A stretch of 64,000 nucleotides of DNA, from assembly GCF_019351435.1 (NCBI RefSeq), contig NZ_JAHWYN010000002.1:124001-188000 (forward strand), read 5' to 3'. The position numbers and the translations under genes are program-made. Positions 47,240 through 56,800 of this stretch are shown here, piece after piece. Within the stretch, counting starts at the first letter, position 1; every line of letters starts with the position of its first letter. The notes beneath the pieces are model-generated. The model did no database searches and was not told the origin of the DNA. It was given only the letters and a program-made list of their open reading frames with translations. The stretch is from Flavobacterium taihuense. Lineage in GTDB: Bacteria; Bacteroidota; Bacteroidia; Flavobacteriales; Flavobacteriaceae.

Positions 47240-48418
47240 TTATAGGGTATAATTTTTTAAATTTCCATCGGGGAGGATTAAAGAAATACAATGATTGGTA
47301 TTAAAATTTTGTACAATGAAATATTGCTTTAATTCAGGTATAAAAAAAATGTTTTTAAAAATAGTTAAGAACACTATTTTAAATCCGATCTCTCCTTTAA
47401 AGTTTAAATGCAGATTATCGTTTTCAAAATATACAAACAGGCTTAAATCCATATACTTATACTCGCCTTCTTTAAGTATTTTTGTATTTCTGTAATTTAA
47501 TCTATCACTAATTAAATAATCCATCTTTAGTACTATCCTTTTAAACAGAGGAGCAAACTTTTCGTAGATAGTATAATAAAATATTGAAATCCCATTATTT
47601 TTATAAAATGAAAACTCACCTATTAAATAGGAGTTTAATTCTCTCTTTTTTAAACTATTATTTTTAAAAAAGATATTATTTTTAATAGCTGTTAAATGAT
47701 ATAAAAGCACTTCAAATTCGTTTTTATAAGTTAAAACACCATTATCATACTTAATTTTTCCGGGCGTTCCTTCTATTGAATAAAACTCATACAACACATT
47801 GATAGAATCTTTATTTCTTTCCAAAATATGGTGCATTGAGTCAATAACATATTTTGTATCTAATATATTGACCCCACTACAAACCTGACTGTAATTACCA
47901 CCACATTCATCAAATAAAAGTAATTTTTCATCTTGAAATACTTTAATATAATCCTGACTACTTCTATATAATGCATTTATATATTTCTCGTTTTTATATA
48001 TGGCAAAAAAACCACTCGGATAATCTGGTTTCGTGAATATAACATCATTGGTCTCCAAAACCGAATCATCCAGAAAATAGCGGATTCTACCAAAAATAAC
48101 ATCAACATCACAATACCCCCAAAAATCATAATCCTGGATCAAGTCCTGAAATACTTCTCCAAAGGAGGGTCTGATATCGCAAAGTTTAATTGGATGTCGT
48201 ATATTCAGTTCGAAACTAAAATAATTACTAATTGTTCTGCTGAATTCTTCAAAACCTATAGTAATAATTTGAATATTATTTCCGATAAATTTAATACCCT
48301 GAATGTCAGTAAAGAAAATAAAATCTACATCTTTATTATCCACACACGACTGTATAAAATAGTCTAAATACCACGGTGATTTACCAAAATAGAAAGTTAA
48401 AATAATTATTTTTTTCAT
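47240..48418 (-). CDS. DUF6625-like putative glycosyltransferase
   Basis: Predicted 392-aa protein that resembles DUF6625 family members. The opening IIILTFYFGKSPWYLDYFIQSC and the DxD-containing segment WGYCDVDVIFGRIRYFL (about residues 104-120) suggest a GT-A type transferase with metal-bound nucleotide sugar; CGGNYSQVCSGVNIL may line the acceptor site. No signal peptide. It follows LanB by 115 bp and precedes a second DxD protein with almost no gap, so the two are likely translated together. Confidence 0.62.
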   Translation of the reverse strand: MKKIIILTFYFGKSPWYLDYFIQSCVDNKDVDFIFFTDIQGIKFIGNNIQIITIGFEEFSRTISNYFSFELNIRHPIKLCDIRPSFGEVFQDLIQDYDFWGYCDVDVIFGRIRYFLDDSVLETNDVIFTKPDYPSGFFAIYKNEKYINALYRSSQDYIKVFQDEKLLLFDECGGNYSQVCSGVNILDTKYVIDSMHHILERNKDSINVLYEFYSIEGTPGKIKYDNGVLTYKNEFEVLLYHLTAIKNNIFFKNNSLKKRELNSYLIGEFSFYKNNGISIFYYTIYEKFAPLFKRIVLKMDYLISDRLNYRNTKILKEGEYKYMDLSLFVYFENDNLHLNFKGEIGFKIVFLTIFKNIFFIPELKQYFIVQNFNTNHCISLILPDGNLKNYTL

Positions 48419-48533
48419 TCCAAAATTTTATCTATTAGCTAGATTCGCCTGCAAAAGGTCCAGTTTTTTTTATATCTTCCTTCTAAATTCTAAATTTTTT
48501 TAAAAAAAATACAATTTCACGATAAACCAAAAA

Positions 48534-51413
48534 CTAAACCATAACTTCAGACTTTACAGTAGGATTATTCATGAATTTAATTTGATTCAAATAACATTTT
48601 GTCAGATAGTAAGACTTAAATTCATTAAATCTTTGTTTTACATTAAAATGTCTATTCATACTCATATGAATCAAAAGCCAAGTGTAAGAGAATTTATTCG
48701 TTTCACTTTCATCTAATTGCTTTAAGAAAGCTTCCTTTAAAAATTCATCTTTGAAAAAACTTCTGTACTCACAAGTATCAATTTCAGATCTAATACTTGC
48801 ATATTCCTTGTTAAATTCCTTCCGTAATTGAGAAGTCAATTCAAATTCTTTTGAATAGTTATTTATAGAAGTATCACAGTAAAGAATCATTTCATCCAAC
48901 GAATAATCTAAAAAATCAAGATAGTTTTTTATTTTAAGTATTGAGATTATTCGAGACGCATTATCATCCAAATCTTTGTTGCTAATATTACTCAGAAAAT
49001 CTCTACTGTCAATATCAAAAATAGTTTCAGACAATTCCATCATCTTAGCACCTCCATAGCGATGTATTTCTTGTTCATATGGAAGAATATGATAGTTACT
49101 TATAATACTTCTCAATTTCAGTTCCTGCACAACTGTTATAATATATTGCTTATTCTCAATCGAATCGGTTTTAAAACGCAATCGCAAATGCCTGTCAGGA
49201 TTAGCATAATTAACAAAGAAAAACTGATAAGCTTTATTTTCTAAAATAATCTTATTATAAACTACATTAAATATTTCAGAGTCTGCATACGTGTTGCAAA
49301 ATAATTCCAAGTAAAGCCAATCGGAAACAACGGCTGTATTTTGAGATTCGATAACCGATATATTCATTTTTGTATAATCCACACTTTGCCTAGTAAAATG
49401 TGAATTTTTAACACTCACAATTAATTCATGGGCAAAATTTTCAGTACCACTTGTAATTTCGGGATCGAAAAAATCGTATAAACATTCTGAAACATAAATG
49501 TGCTTACTACTTTTTACTTTGTCATAAAGTAAAGCTAAGCAATTAGCATTTTCGGTATCCAATAAGACTTCCCGATGACTTTCAGATATAATAATTTTTT
49601 TTGAAAACGAATGTTCCTTGATTTTCTCATTCAAATGATTAATGAATTCTTTGAGACTAAAATTATTATACACTAATAATATTTGAGCAGGAAAGAGAAG
49701 AACTCCTTTTTCAAGATAAATTCTTGGAACGTAGGGTAAGCGTAACCCATAAGCATTAAAATTAAAGTTTACTGCATAAATTTCTTGATTGTAATATTCA
49801 TAATCACACAAAAAATTATATATATCTGATTCTAAAAGTCTGGAATTGATTGCAGATACTTTCTTAGGTAAGACTTCTTTTTGATGTTTTTTTGAAACCA
49901 ATGAAAAGTTGTTATTATGTAGATGAACATAAATATCATCTAACAAAACAGGATTATTCTTCTCATTATAAGCAGTATTTATGGGCAAGCAATAATCATA
50001 AAGTTGTTGTGTAGGTGCTATGTTAATACTTCTATAATTACCTACACAATTAATATCTGCAATAATCTTATTCTTGTTTGCTTCTTTTTCGTAATTTACA
50101 ATATCTTGACAAGCATCACTGGTAATATCACTAAATCGGGATATAATATTTAGAGCAGATGGATCTCCCAAACTATGTACATATATAATAGACTCTCCTG
50201 ATATCTTGCAAATCAAAGTTTCTAAAACCACATTAAAAGTAGCAGGTAGTTTACTGGCTTTAATTTCTATATTTTCTTCAGTAGGCAGATCTAGAAAAAG
50301 GCTGTTTCCGGTTGATGCTAAGATTTTCATCTCAATATCTTTGTGCAGTTTTAATTCATTCTCAGTTTTAATAGAACTGTAACTTATACCACAATATGGA
50401 TTAAATAAAGTATTTATTGGAACAAAACTTTCATTAAATTTAGCTTGCACTTTTTTGATAAACTTCCCTAGATTATCATTAATAGCGGTGGATTGAGCAT
50501 TATAATGCACGGCAAAATCAATGTATTTTTTTACTTTATCTTGAATATTAATATTCAAGATACCCGCTTCTAAGTCGAAAGAATTAATGGCATAAAAATC
50601 TTTAGGACTTTTATTCTTTTCAAATAAAATATTTTGCTCTTTGATGTAAGCTTGACTAAAAGTAACAATATCTTTTTTTGTTTTTAACAAATGCTGCTTT
50701 TGTGCGATTAATCCTGAAAAATAAGGGCTGTATGGATTATATAACTTATTGGCGTACGAATTGAATAAAAAAATTTCTATAATTAGACCCGTGTCAATTG
50801 TTTGCAACAAAAAGGACTCTACTTCAACTCTCTCGAAACCTTGCAAAATCAAATCCTCTAAAACTACATCGATTCTCTTTCCATTCTTAAATTGGCTTAT
50901 TAACCATAATAAATCTTCATCAACATCAATTTCAGTATAACTGATTTCAATTCTATTGTTGACTTGATTTTTGGAATTATAAAAACCAATTTTTTTATTA
51001 TTCAAAAAATAAATAGAAGGGTTAGAACAATAGCTTAAATGACTCCAATTGTCATCAATAGATTCATTTATTCTGGAAGAAACAAACAAATTATCGTGTT
51101 TGACCATTAAACTTAGACTATCCGCTTTAGTAATTGCAGTCTCATTACCCCATTTCAAAACTCCCACACTATTAAAAACTCCAAAAGGTGTAGGATTAAA
51201 ATGTGCCCTAACAAAATAATTATATAACGAGCCGTCTGTTTTCTCAGATTTATTTTTATTTACGTCATTATACAAACTACCTGAGGACGTTAAAATGCAA
51301 AGATTAAATAACTCGTTGTTTTCAAAAAAAATCGATAAATTATCTTTATGTTCTTCGTAGGATTGAACTGAAAAATTAGTAACTCGTTTAACAATAGTAT
51401 TAAAAAAAATCAT
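48534..51413 (-). CDS. lanB: Lantibiotic dehydratase, full-length class I LanB
   Basis: Glutamyl-tRNA-dependent dehydratase that turns Ser and Thr of the precursor into dehydroalanine and dehydrobutyrine, 959 aa. Near the N-terminus it has the family segment RAHFNPTPFGVFNSVG (about residues 70-85). The large glutamylation domain runs to about residue 690. The C-terminal elimination domain (about 700-950) shows SDWLYLELFCNTYADSEI, NYANPDRHLRLRFK and LPYEQEIHRYGG, so both halves are fused in one protein rather than split. Upstream of it is LanC (49-bp gap), downstream the two DxD proteins. There is no Bacteroidota-style leader-binding protein elsewhere in the cluster, so LanB probably binds the leader itself. 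Confidence 0.93.
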   Translation of the reverse strand: MIFFNTIVKRVTNFSVQSYEEHKDNLSIFFENNELFNLCILTSSGSLYNDVNKNKSEKTDGSLYNYFVRAHFNPTPFGVFNSVGVLKWGNETAITKADSLSLMVKHDNLFVSSRINESIDDNWSHLSYCSNPSIYFLNNKKIGFYNSKNQVNNRIEISYTEIDVDEDLLWLISQFKNGKRIDVVLEDLILQGFERVEVESFLLQTIDTGLIIEIFLFNSYANKLYNPYSPYFSGLIAQKQHLLKTKKDIVTFSQAYIKEQNILFEKNKSPKDFYAINSFDLEAGILNINIQDKVKKYIDFAVHYNAQSTAINDNLGKFIKKVQAKFNESFVPINTLFNPYCGISYSSIKTENELKLHKDIEMKILASTGNSLFLDLPTEENIEIKASKLPATFNVVLETLICKISGESIIYVHSLGDPSALNIISRFSDITSDACQDIVNYEKEANKNKIIADINCVGNYRSINIAPTQQLYDYCLPINTAYNEKNNPVLLDDIYVHLHNNNFSLVSKKHQKEVLPKKVSAINSRLLESDIYNFLCDYEYYNQEIYAVNFNFNAYGLRLPYVPRIYLEKGVLLFPAQILLVYNNFSLKEFINHLNEKIKEHSFSKKIIISESHREVLLDTENANCLALLYDKVKSSKHIYVSECLYDFFDPEITSGTENFAHELIVSVKNSHFTRQSVDYTKMNISVIESQNTAVVSDWLYLELFCNTYADSEIFNVVYNKIILENKAYQFFFVNYANPDRHLRLRFKTDSIENKQYIITVVQELKLRSIISNYHILPYEQEIHRYGGAKMMELSETIFDIDSRDFLSNISNKDLDDNASRIISILKIKNYLDFLDYSLDEMILYCDTSINNYSKEFELTSQLRKEFNKEYASIRSEIDTCEYRSFFKDEFLKEAFLKQLDESETNKFSYTWLLIHMSMNRHFNVKQRFNEFKSYYLTKCYLNQIKFMNNPTVKSEVMV

Positions 51414-51462
51414 TTTTATATTGGGTTTATTTTATAAAATTTTTACAATTAAGCAACTTAAA

Positions 51463-52620
51463 TCAATGTAAATTAAAAATCTCTAACCATGTCAGATCGA
51501 TTTTATTTTCAATCGTTAATACTGTAAGTCCAAGTCCCACAGTACCTACTAGAAGGTTTGTTTCAGGAATGTACTTATTACTGCTATTTTCATACCAAAG
51601 GAATTCTTCAAAATTATTGGTTTGCTTTTTTAGTGTCTCAAACCAGCGGTCAATTTCACGGCTATAATCAATCTTGAATTTTTTAGATGCCAAATAAAAT
51701 TGAATTAAAATACCCGCCGAACCATGGCAAACACCAAAATCATTAACAGCGGAATCTTCAAAACTTATAGTTGCGCAGTGATTCATTAATGCTATAGCTT
51801 CCTTTATTATTAGGGTATCATCAAGAAAAACACCCGTATTATATAATGCGTTCGATACCCCTAGATCACCTTGACACCATGAAAGCCTTGAAGGAATAAA
51901 ATCATTTGTCTTTAATGAAAATAAATTAGGGTAATACTGTTTGGTTTGACTGTCATATTGCTTATATGAAACTAGAAAATCAGCACAAACTCTTAAAGCG
52001 TCACTAATGTCTGTATTTAGCGGTGCAAGATGTTTTTTCAAGTAAATTAAAAAATTCATATAACCTGCAACACCATGCGCCATTCCCAAGGAATAATACT
52101 CCCCTCTACTTTCATCTGATTTAACAAGTACCTGTTTAAAATCAATCTCAATTTTATGGATTAAATTTTCAGCAAATGCACACAAAACGTTAGATAGAGT
52201 TTCATTTTTATTTAACTTAAATCGTTCTATATAATACATGGCTATACCCATAGACTCGTGCATAAAATCAAAACAATTTGATTCATAGAATAATTTAAAA
52301 TCATCTAATAAAAAGGCATCAATGTTATTAAAATAATCTTCACTTATATCAATACTACTACTTTTTATGCGTAACAAAGTAAGACCATATCCCGCTATCC
52401 CTGAACATAATGTAATTGAACTTTGTTTTTCTTCAATCAATTCATTTGTTTTTTCAATTACAGCCAACAACTTGTTTTCAAACTCCTCAACTGGGTATGC
52501 TTTGTACATACAATCGTAAAACAAGATAAATCCGGATAATCCATTATATAAACCTATTTCATTCTCTTTGCTAAAAGCGTCCCAAATATTTTTCTCGATT
52601 TTAATAATTTTTTCTTGCAT
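51463..52620 (-). CDS. lanC: Lanthionine synthetase C family cyclase
   Basis: Zinc-dependent cyclase that adds Cys thiols to dehydrated residues to form (methyl)lanthionine rings, 385 aa. The alpha-toroid repeats carry the family Gly motifs (GLYNGLSGFILFY, CSGIAGYGLTLL, GMAHGVAGYMNFL). The zinc ligands are the Cys in SWCQGDLGVSNALYN (about residue 248) and the Cys-His pair in GVCHGSAGILIQF (about 297-298). All three ligands are present, so it should be active. It sits between the S41 genes and LanB in the same operon. Confidence 0.94.
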   Translation of the reverse strand: MQEKIIKIEKNIWDAFSKENEIGLYNGLSGFILFYDCMYKAYPVEEFENKLLAVIEKTNELIEEKQSSITLCSGIAGYGLTLLRIKSSSIDISEDYFNNIDAFLLDDFKLFYESNCFDFMHESMGIAMYYIERFKLNKNETLSNVLCAFAENLIHKIEIDFKQVLVKSDESRGEYYSLGMAHGVAGYMNFLIYLKKHLAPLNTDISDALRVCADFLVSYKQYDSQTKQYYPNLFSLKTNDFIPSRLSWCQGDLGVSNALYNTGVFLDDTLIIKEAIALMNHCATISFEDSAVNDFGVCHGSAGILIQFYLASKKFKIDYSREIDRWFETLKKQTNNFEEFLWYENSSNKYIPETNLLVGTVGLGLTVLTIENKIDLTWLEIFNLH

Positions 52621-52665
52621 ATTCTAATGGTATTCTTTTTAATTAAGAATTATTCTACCTCAGTC

Positions 52666-54321
52666 TTATTTTTCCCCTTTAGCAAAAAGTACAGCTCTGT
52701 CCAGTACTTCATCTTTCCCTTGCTGAATACCACCAATCGTAGGTTTAATTTCAATGTCTGGAATGATTCCTATTCTTTGTGTTTCTTTTTTATTGGGATA
52801 AAAAATACCGCCAGAAGTAAAAGAGGAATCGTAACCTTTAATAATTGAAAAATAATAATTAGGTCCATCGGCGCCAGCTGTTTGGCTGCCAATTATGGTA
52901 GTATTAGGTGCCGTTTGAAAAGCCATTGCCGTATGTTCTCCATGACTAAATGTTCCTGCACCAACAAGAACAATAACTTTGCCTTTATAATAGTCGGAAT
53001 TGATTTTACCACAGGTTTGCATATCTTTTCTCCAAATGTAGCGTCCGGGAAAGCTTAAATCTTGAAAAAGATTTCTTGCAATTTCTTTAGGTTCTGGATT
53101 CAAATAGTCATTGATCAAAAAATTAGTGTACATTGGTCTTCTTCTATCATCAAAAATAATGGCCTGGGTGTTTTTTAATTCCTCCATCATACTTTTTACA
53201 TCTTCAGTTTCAACTTTACTCATATCAACATAACCTATATTGTTTTCTAAAAGTTTCCATTTTGGGGTGATTTTTGGTGGACTTCTTTTAATATCTTTAT
53301 TCGAATAGCGATGTATCTTTTTAACAGCAATGGTATTGTCTCTAATAAATTCAATTTCTAAATCATCAGTATTTCCGTTAAACATGACCCAGCCACTGGC
53401 TGGCAAAGCTGCTGATTTATTAGAACCTTCCATATATTTTCCTAAATATTCTAATGTTTCAGCTACAGTTTTACCATTAATTTTGGTTACAATATCGCCA
53501 ATTTTTATATCATCAATTTTAGCAAGAGAATCATTAGCTAAAGAAGTTATTATTGCTTTTTTGTCTATTATTTTAGCTCCAGCTGCGATATATTTTTCGC
53601 CTCCTAAATACTCGAGCATTTTCATATTAAAGGTAGCAGCATGGGTGTCATTCAGCTTTATGGACAATTCACGCATTGCCAAAAGAAAATCCTTTTCGGA
53701 ATCCGGAGCATAAATAGGCGATAGTATTTCCACCAATGCTTCATCCCAATTTTGGTCCATAACATATTTATAAGGGAAAAAATATTCTACATAATTCCAG
53801 AAACGGAATAATGCCAAAATACGCAAATTTTTATCCGTCCATGGAAAATCTGGATATACTACTTCGTTAGTAAATTGAAGAGGTACTGAACCTCCATCAA
53901 GATTTACATAATAGTTTTTACCCTGAAACCTGTTTTCGGTTATGAATTCCAGTTTTTGTGAAAGATTTTTGGAGAACAGTTTATTCTTTTTAGTCCAATC
54001 CAAGTTCAGATTTTTGACAAAAAAATCGGTAGTTGGGTCTAATGCCAGAGGCTTGTTGACTGGCACTTCACCAAGACCATCAATCCACTTTTCTAATACC
54101 AATGAAAATTCTTCTTTGGTATTAGCTCGTTCAATTTTCGGTAAAACTTCAAAAAGTTGTTTATCCCAGTCCATTTTGCCACTGGCAACTTGAGGGTGAT
54201 AATATTTAAGAAACCCCCAAACTTTGCAGGTGCTGGCCAATTTTTGGTTTTCGGTAAGTTTGACTTCGGCAAATAAGGTTTGAGAAAGTACTAGGAAAAG
54301 CAGTAATGTAATTTTTTTCAT
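52666..54321 (-). CDS. Secreted S41 family peptidase-like protein A
   Basis: Exported S41-type protein, 551 aa. Signal peptide (residues 1-18, LLFLVLSQTLFA), helical N-terminal region (about 25-240), PDZ-like part (about 260-330, DDIKIGDIVTKINGKTV) and S41 core with the nucleophile Ser in GAGTFSHGEHTAMAFQ. The Lys base of CtpA/Prc enzymes is absent: the matching segment reads GSQTAGADG, as in S41 members of the tricorn/IRBP type. About half-identical by eye to the next gene. Being within a lanthipeptide operon, it may trim the exported peptide or protect the producer. Confidence 0.85.
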   Translation of the reverse strand: MKKITLLLFLVLSQTLFAEVKLTENQKLASTCKVWGFLKYYHPQVASGKMDWDKQLFEVLPKIERANTKEEFSLVLEKWIDGLGEVPVNKPLALDPTTDFFVKNLNLDWTKKNKLFSKNLSQKLEFITENRFQGKNYYVNLDGGSVPLQFTNEVVYPDFPWTDKNLRILALFRFWNYVEYFFPYKYVMDQNWDEALVEILSPIYAPDSEKDFLLAMRELSIKLNDTHAATFNMKMLEYLGGEKYIAAGAKIIDKKAIITSLANDSLAKIDDIKIGDIVTKINGKTVAETLEYLGKYMEGSNKSAALPASGWVMFNGNTDDLEIEFIRDNTIAVKKIHRYSNKDIKRSPPKITPKWKLLENNIGYVDMSKVETEDVKSMMEELKNTQAIIFDDRRRPMYTNFLINDYLNPEPKEIARNLFQDLSFPGRYIWRKDMQTCGKINSDYYKGKVIVLVGAGTFSHGEHTAMAFQTAPNTTIIGSQTAGADGPNYYFSIIKGYDSSFTSGGIFYPNKKETQRIGIIPDIEIKPTIGGIQQGKDEVLDRAVLFAKGEK

Positions 54322-54368
54322 TTTGAAAGTTTTCTGTTTTATAGTTTTGGGTTGATTTTACAAATTAT

Positions 54369-56015
54369 TTATTTTCCGGTTTCGATAAATTGTATAGCAC
54401 GGTCTAAAACCTCGTCTTTACCTTGCTGAATACCAAGAATCGTAGGTTTAATTTCAATGTCTGGAATTATTCCGATTCTTTGTGTTTCTCGTTTATCAGG
54501 ATAATAAACTCCAATTCCGGTAAATCTTGTAAAAACACCTTTTATTACTTCAAAATTACTTACATTCCCATCTGCACCAGCGGTTTGACTCCCGATAATG
54601 GTTGTGTTATCACCAGTTTGAAAACACATTGCCGTCTGTTCTGATTGGCTTAAAGATTCCTCGTTAAGCAATACAACAACCTTTCCTTTATAATTATTTT
54701 TATTTTCTGAACCGCAAAAACGTGGTTTACTCCATTTATATCTTCCGGGATAACTTAAATCAGGCTTGGTGTAGATGATATATTCTTTTTCTTTAGAATT
54801 CAAAAACTTTGATATTTCATCATAAGTTCCGTTTGGATAATTTCTCATATCAAAAATAATTGCATTAGTTGATTTTAGATTTTCAATCATTTCAGGAATA
54901 TTTTTAACATAAAGAATCCCCATATCAACATAACCAATATTGTTCTCCAGAATTTTAATTTTTTCTTTTTTTATTCTTCCTTTTACATATTTATTTTTAT
55001 GAGAATCATGATAATTATGCAAATTTATAGTTCTTGTTGTATTCTTACTATCTTTTAAAAACTCTATTTTAACAGTGTCTGAATCCCCGGATAGAATTGG
55101 TTCTACTATATTACGTAAATAGACAGACTCATTTGAACCCCCAATTAAATCCCTGTTTTCTAAAATAATTTCTTTAATTGTTTTGTTGTTTATCTTGGTA
55201 ATTACATCTCCAATTTTTATGTCATCTGTTTCTGCCAGACTATCCGCTAAAATTTCTGTGACAACTAATTTTTCATCAATTATTTTACAGTTTGTGGGAA
55301 AGTAATATAGGTTCTCACTATTGTATTTATAAAAAACTGCATGGGTGTCGTTGAGTTTAACAGTTAGTTTTTGCATCGCTATATAAAAATCGCCTTCGTT
55401 TTTGGCTTGAATAAAAACTGGCAACATTTCTTCTAAAGTTGTGTCCCATTTCTGATCCATTAAATATTTATAAGGGAAAAAATATTCCATTACATTCCAG
55501 TACATAAATAATACTAAAATTCTTGAATTTTTGTCAATATAATTTAAGTTATCAAAATTTTCGTTCTTCAAAAAAATATTTTCAGCATAATCTGATTCTA
55601 CATAATGTTGCTGACCCTGAAATCTATTGTTCTCTATAAATTTTAACTTTGCAAAGAGTTTTTTCGAAAACAATTCATTATTGCTAATCCAAGATAAATC
55701 AAAGTTTTTATCAAAATATTCAATCTCTTTTGATGGAATAATTGGAATAATTTCTTTCACTTCGCCAAGTGCATCTATCCATTTTTCGAGAACTAATGAA
55801 AACTCTTCTTTAGTTTGCGCTTTCTCTACTTGCGGTAACACTTCAAATAGCTTATTGTCCCAATTAAAATCACCGTTGGCTACTTTAGGGTGATAGTATT
55901 TTAAATAGCCCCAAACTTTGCAGGTGGCTGCAAGTTTTTGATTTTCAAAAAGCTTTACTTGTCCAGATATAGTTTGAGAAAATACTATGAGAAGATATAA
56001 AATGATTTTTTTCAT
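54369..56015 (-). CDS. Secreted S41 family peptidase-like protein B
   Basis: Paralog of the preceding S41 protein, 548 aa. It has a signal peptide (LYLLIVFSQTISG), PDZ-like region (DDIKIGDVITKINNKTI) and a catalytic segment LNEESLSQSEQTAMCFQ with the nucleophile Ser, then GSQTAGADG, again lacking the Lys base. The first cluster gene after the precursors, separated from them by a 190-bp gap with a stem-loop. Two copies in tandem may match the two precursors, one each, though that is only inference. Confidence 0.84.
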   Translation of the reverse strand: MKKIILYLLIVFSQTISGQVKLFENQKLAATCKVWGYLKYYHPKVANGDFNWDNKLFEVLPQVEKAQTKEEFSLVLEKWIDALGEVKEIIPIIPSKEIEYFDKNFDLSWISNNELFSKKLFAKLKFIENNRFQGQQHYVESDYAENIFLKNENFDNLNYIDKNSRILVLFMYWNVMEYFFPYKYLMDQKWDTTLEEMLPVFIQAKNEGDFYIAMQKLTVKLNDTHAVFYKYNSENLYYFPTNCKIIDEKLVVTEILADSLAETDDIKIGDVITKINNKTIKEIILENRDLIGGSNESVYLRNIVEPILSGDSDTVKIEFLKDSKNTTRTINLHNYHDSHKNKYVKGRIKKEKIKILENNIGYVDMGILYVKNIPEMIENLKSTNAIIFDMRNYPNGTYDEISKFLNSKEKEYIIYTKPDLSYPGRYKWSKPRFCGSENKNNYKGKVVVLLNEESLSQSEQTAMCFQTGDNTTIIGSQTAGADGNVSNFEVIKGVFTRFTGIGVYYPDKRETQRIGIIPDIEIKPTILGIQQGKDEVLDRAIQFIETGK

Positions 56016-56056
56016 TTAATAGCGAGGTTTTATAAAAAACAGAGTTTAGTATAATA

Positions 56057-56096
56057 CAACAACAACTTTCGATTAAACAAAAGTTGCTGTTGTTTT
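56057..56096 (-). promoter_or_regulatory. Stem-loop between precursor genes and biosynthetic genes
   Basis: CAACAACAACTTT pairs with AAAAGTTGCTGTTG around a loop of about 10 nt. On the minus strand no T-run follows (ATTATACT), so a partial terminator or an mRNA-stabilising hairpin is likely. Such an element would allow far more precursor mRNA than enzyme mRNA. The rest of the gap 56016-56204 shows no gene. Confidence 0.5.
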
Positions 56097-56204
56097 TAAT
56101 TTTTAATTGCCGAGTTTACATTTTTTACTTGTAAATTGAATTTGGTAATTAAAATGCAATCCCATTTTTTTTGAAATGAATGATGCTTAACTCAATTCAA
56201 CAAA

Positions 56205-56348
56205 CTAATTTGTACAACTATGACACCAAGACACATAAGGCGCTGACATACAGTCTTCTGACATAGCTCCAGACCCACCTGTAATTGTGGTTTTTTCCTT
56301 GTCAGAGATCTTAACTACTTTCAAATTTCTTAAACTTAATTTTTTCAT
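56205..56348 (-). CDS. Class I lanthipeptide precursor peptide 1
   Basis: Short precursor, 47 aa. The leader MKKLSLRNLKVVKISDKEK ends in TITGG, the double-glycine site for the C39 exporter. The 22-residue core begins SGAMSEDC and ends in CHSCTN; it has three Cys (core positions 8, 17, 20) and seven Ser/Thr, enough for three thioether rings. It shares the leader and the core segment PYVSWC with precursor 2. ATG 56348 is preferred over an ATG one codon upstream because the second precursor starts at the equivalent point. Product class is supported by LanB and LanC in the same operon. Confidence 0.87.
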   Translation of the reverse strand: MKKLSLRNLKVVKISDKEKTTITGGSGAMSEDCMSAPYVSWCHSCTN

Positions 56349-56489
56349 CATTTTATTTTTTTGATGATTAATAAATATTTTAGATACCCAAAAAAACAGC
56401 ATCTTAATCATGCCTCGAGAATCTAATTAACTAATATTTTCAATTAATGGTTGCCCTAAAACGTAAACTTATTGACAATTATAAATTAA

Positions 56490-56639
56490 TTAACACTTAT
56501 TACACCATGACACATATGGTCCTGACCAAGTATTGCATGGTCCTGAAGTTTCCCAAGTACCTGATCCGCCTGTAATTGTTGCTTTTTCTTGATCAGAAAT
56601 TTTAACCACTTTCAAATTTTTTAAACTTAATTTTTTCAT
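56490..56639 (-). CDS. Class I lanthipeptide precursor peptide 2 (49 aa)
   Basis: A very small gene, easily missed by ORF callers. The leader MKKLSLKNLKVVKISDQEK, then ATITGG, is nearly identical to that of precursor 1. The 24-residue core starts SGTWETSGPC and ends PYVSWCNKC; three Cys at core positions 10, 21 and 24, with Ser and Thr upstream of each. The 5' untranslated region is also conserved with precursor 1 (ATTAATCATC block), so the pair arose by tandem duplication. It is the first peptide gene after the regulator and its terminator, hence the probable start of the operon. Confidence 0.87.
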   Translation of the reverse strand: MKKLSLKNLKVVKISDQEKATITGGSGTWETSGPCNTWSGPYVSWCNKC

Positions 56640-56752
56640 CTTTACTTTTTTTAGATGATTAATAAATATTTTAAATACTCTAATTAAAGTTTTCTCAAAT
56701 CTTTGTAATCAATCCCACGTGCACTTGGTTTCTTTCACACTGCAGAATTTGA

Positions 56753-56773
56753 GATAACTTATCGCCAAACATA
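56753..56773 (-). promoter_or_regulatory. Candidate promoter and operator of the lanthipeptide operon
   Basis: On the minus strand a -7-like TATGTTTG (56766-56773) is directly followed by the 11-bp palindrome GATAACTTATC (56753-56763) at the expected start of transcription, about 115 nt ahead of precursor 2. A good -33 box is not evident, which would fit an activated promoter. The palindrome is a candidate site for the adjacent NarL-type regulator. Confidence 0.35.
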
Positions 56774-56800
56774 TAAATAAGAAATGGAATGCGCGCACAG

